DNA of 6,299 bases from Syntrophomonadaceae bacterium (lineage in GTDB: Bacteria > Bacillota > Dethiobacteria > DTU022): the NCBI GenBank assembly GCA_003552365.1, contig PUKR01000045.1, forward strand, positions 1-6,299. The letters run 5' to 3'. Of this stretch, positions 6,053 through 6,299 are shown piece by piece (position 1 is the first letter of the stretch; the number at the start of each line of letters is the position of its first letter). Position numbers and translations under genes: made by a program. The notes below the pieces were generated by a model. The model did not search any database and was not told where the DNA came from. It saw only the letters and a list, made by a program, of their open reading frames with translations.

Positions 6053-6299
6053 ACGCTTTAACTTAATCACGCCCCGACCTTTATACTAAAATTGTTGTTA
6101 CTCGGTCCTTGCTGCATTCTGGATGGGGGCGTTGCAGGCAAAGCGGCTACAATGTCTATTGAGGCAAAAGGCGCAGCCGGTCGACTAGCATGGATCCAGG
6201 CCGCCGGGGCCAGCCAAATTAGCATAAGACCCGGGGAAAAATAAGTAGCAGGACCGGTTTAGGGCAATACTTAAGATGGGAGCTATCAGTGATATGCTA
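6053..6299. other. Gene-free tail after pyrE
   Basis: No recognisable protein gene, tRNA or intrinsic terminator with a T run was found here on either strand. The longest plus-strand open frame is a 60-codon stretch at 6062-6241 (stop 6242-6244) that has no ribosome binding site. The stretch does contain a long imperfect inverted repeat (6102-6257) and several shorter complementary segments, listed separately. The operon either ends here by a mechanism not visible to the eye, or reads through to genes beyond the window. Confidence 0.6.
6102..6257. repeat. 156-base element bounded by a ~13-bp imperfect inverted repeat
   Basis: Bases 6102-6115 (TCGGTCCTTGCTGC) are complementary to 6245-6257 (GTAGCAGGACCGG): CGGTCC pairs with GGACCG, and TGCTGC pairs with GTAGCA through one G-T wobble. 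One T at 6109 is bulged, and a further T-G pair closes the outer end. Inside, CTGGAT (6119-6124) can pair with ATCCAG (6194-6199), CGGCT (6144-6148) with AGCCG (6175-6179), and CCGGG (6204-6208) with CCCGG (6230-6234). As RNA this would be a closing stem around a branched fold; as DNA the ends resemble terminal inverted repeats of a small mobile element. No known family was recognised. Confidence 0.4.

Noticed and set aside
6069..6132. ACGCCCC (6069-6075) and GGGGCGT (6126-6132) as a terminator after pyrE
   Set aside because: The 50-base loop is too long and only two T bases follow, so it does not look like an intrinsic terminator.
6171..6190. tRNA T-arm-like GGTCGACTAGC
   Set aside because: It lacks the GGTTCGA core, and no matching acceptor, anticodon or D arms are found nearby.
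6123..6260. tmRNA or a known riboswitch (cyclic-di-GMP, cobalamin, ZTP)
   Set aside because: Fragments such as GGCAAAG and CCGCCGGGGC are only superficially similar; the invariant motifs, and for tmRNA the tag peptide, are absent.

Overview
The window holds a compact, single-strand operon for de novo pyrimidine (UMP) synthesis in the order pyrR-pyrB-pyrC-pyrK-pyrD-pyrF-pyrE. It is preceded by a PyrR-responsive transcription attenuator and followed by about 250 bases with no recognisable gene. Several traits point to a member of the Bacillota, most likely a Clostridia-type anaerobe of middling GC: PyrR with its RNA-binding leader, the NAD-linked dihydroorotate dehydrogenase pair PyrK/PyrD (class 1B), a class I dihydroorotase, strong AGGAGG-type ribosome binding sites and the gene order. 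This is inference from family knowledge; no ribosomal RNA or other taxonomic marker is present.

Layout. Bases 1-192 are a leader: a PyrR-binding hairpin (33-72) with the CNGNGA-type hexaloop, a candidate antiterminator (63-110), an intrinsic terminator (94-129), then a 12-bp palindrome and a hairpin that partly covers the pyrR ribosome binding site. Next come pyrR (193-744), pyrB (GTG start, 790-1719), pyrC (1719-3023), pyrK (probably CTG start, 3016-3804), pyrD (3791-4747), pyrF (4749-5453) and pyrE (5450-6052). Apart from the 45-base pyrR-pyrB gap, neighbouring genes touch or overlap, so translational coupling is likely.

How it works together. PyrB makes carbamoyl aspartate, PyrC closes the ring to dihydroorotate, PyrK+PyrD oxidise it to orotate with NAD+, PyrE adds phosphoribose from PRPP, and PyrF decarboxylates OMP to UMP. 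UMP-bound PyrR should bind the leader RNA and favour the terminator, closing the loop. The carbamoyl-phosphate synthetase genes (carA/carB, also called pyrAA/pyrAB), which usually lie between pyrC and pyrK in this gene order, are absent, as is the uracil permease gene pyrP. The pyrC-pyrK junction is also where pyrK lacks a conventional start codon in the right place.

The window is mostly an ordinary housekeeping operon. The items most worth a second look are the pyrC/pyrK junction, the alternative folds of the leader, and an uncharacterised element bounded by an approximately 13-bp imperfect inverted repeat at 6102-6257.
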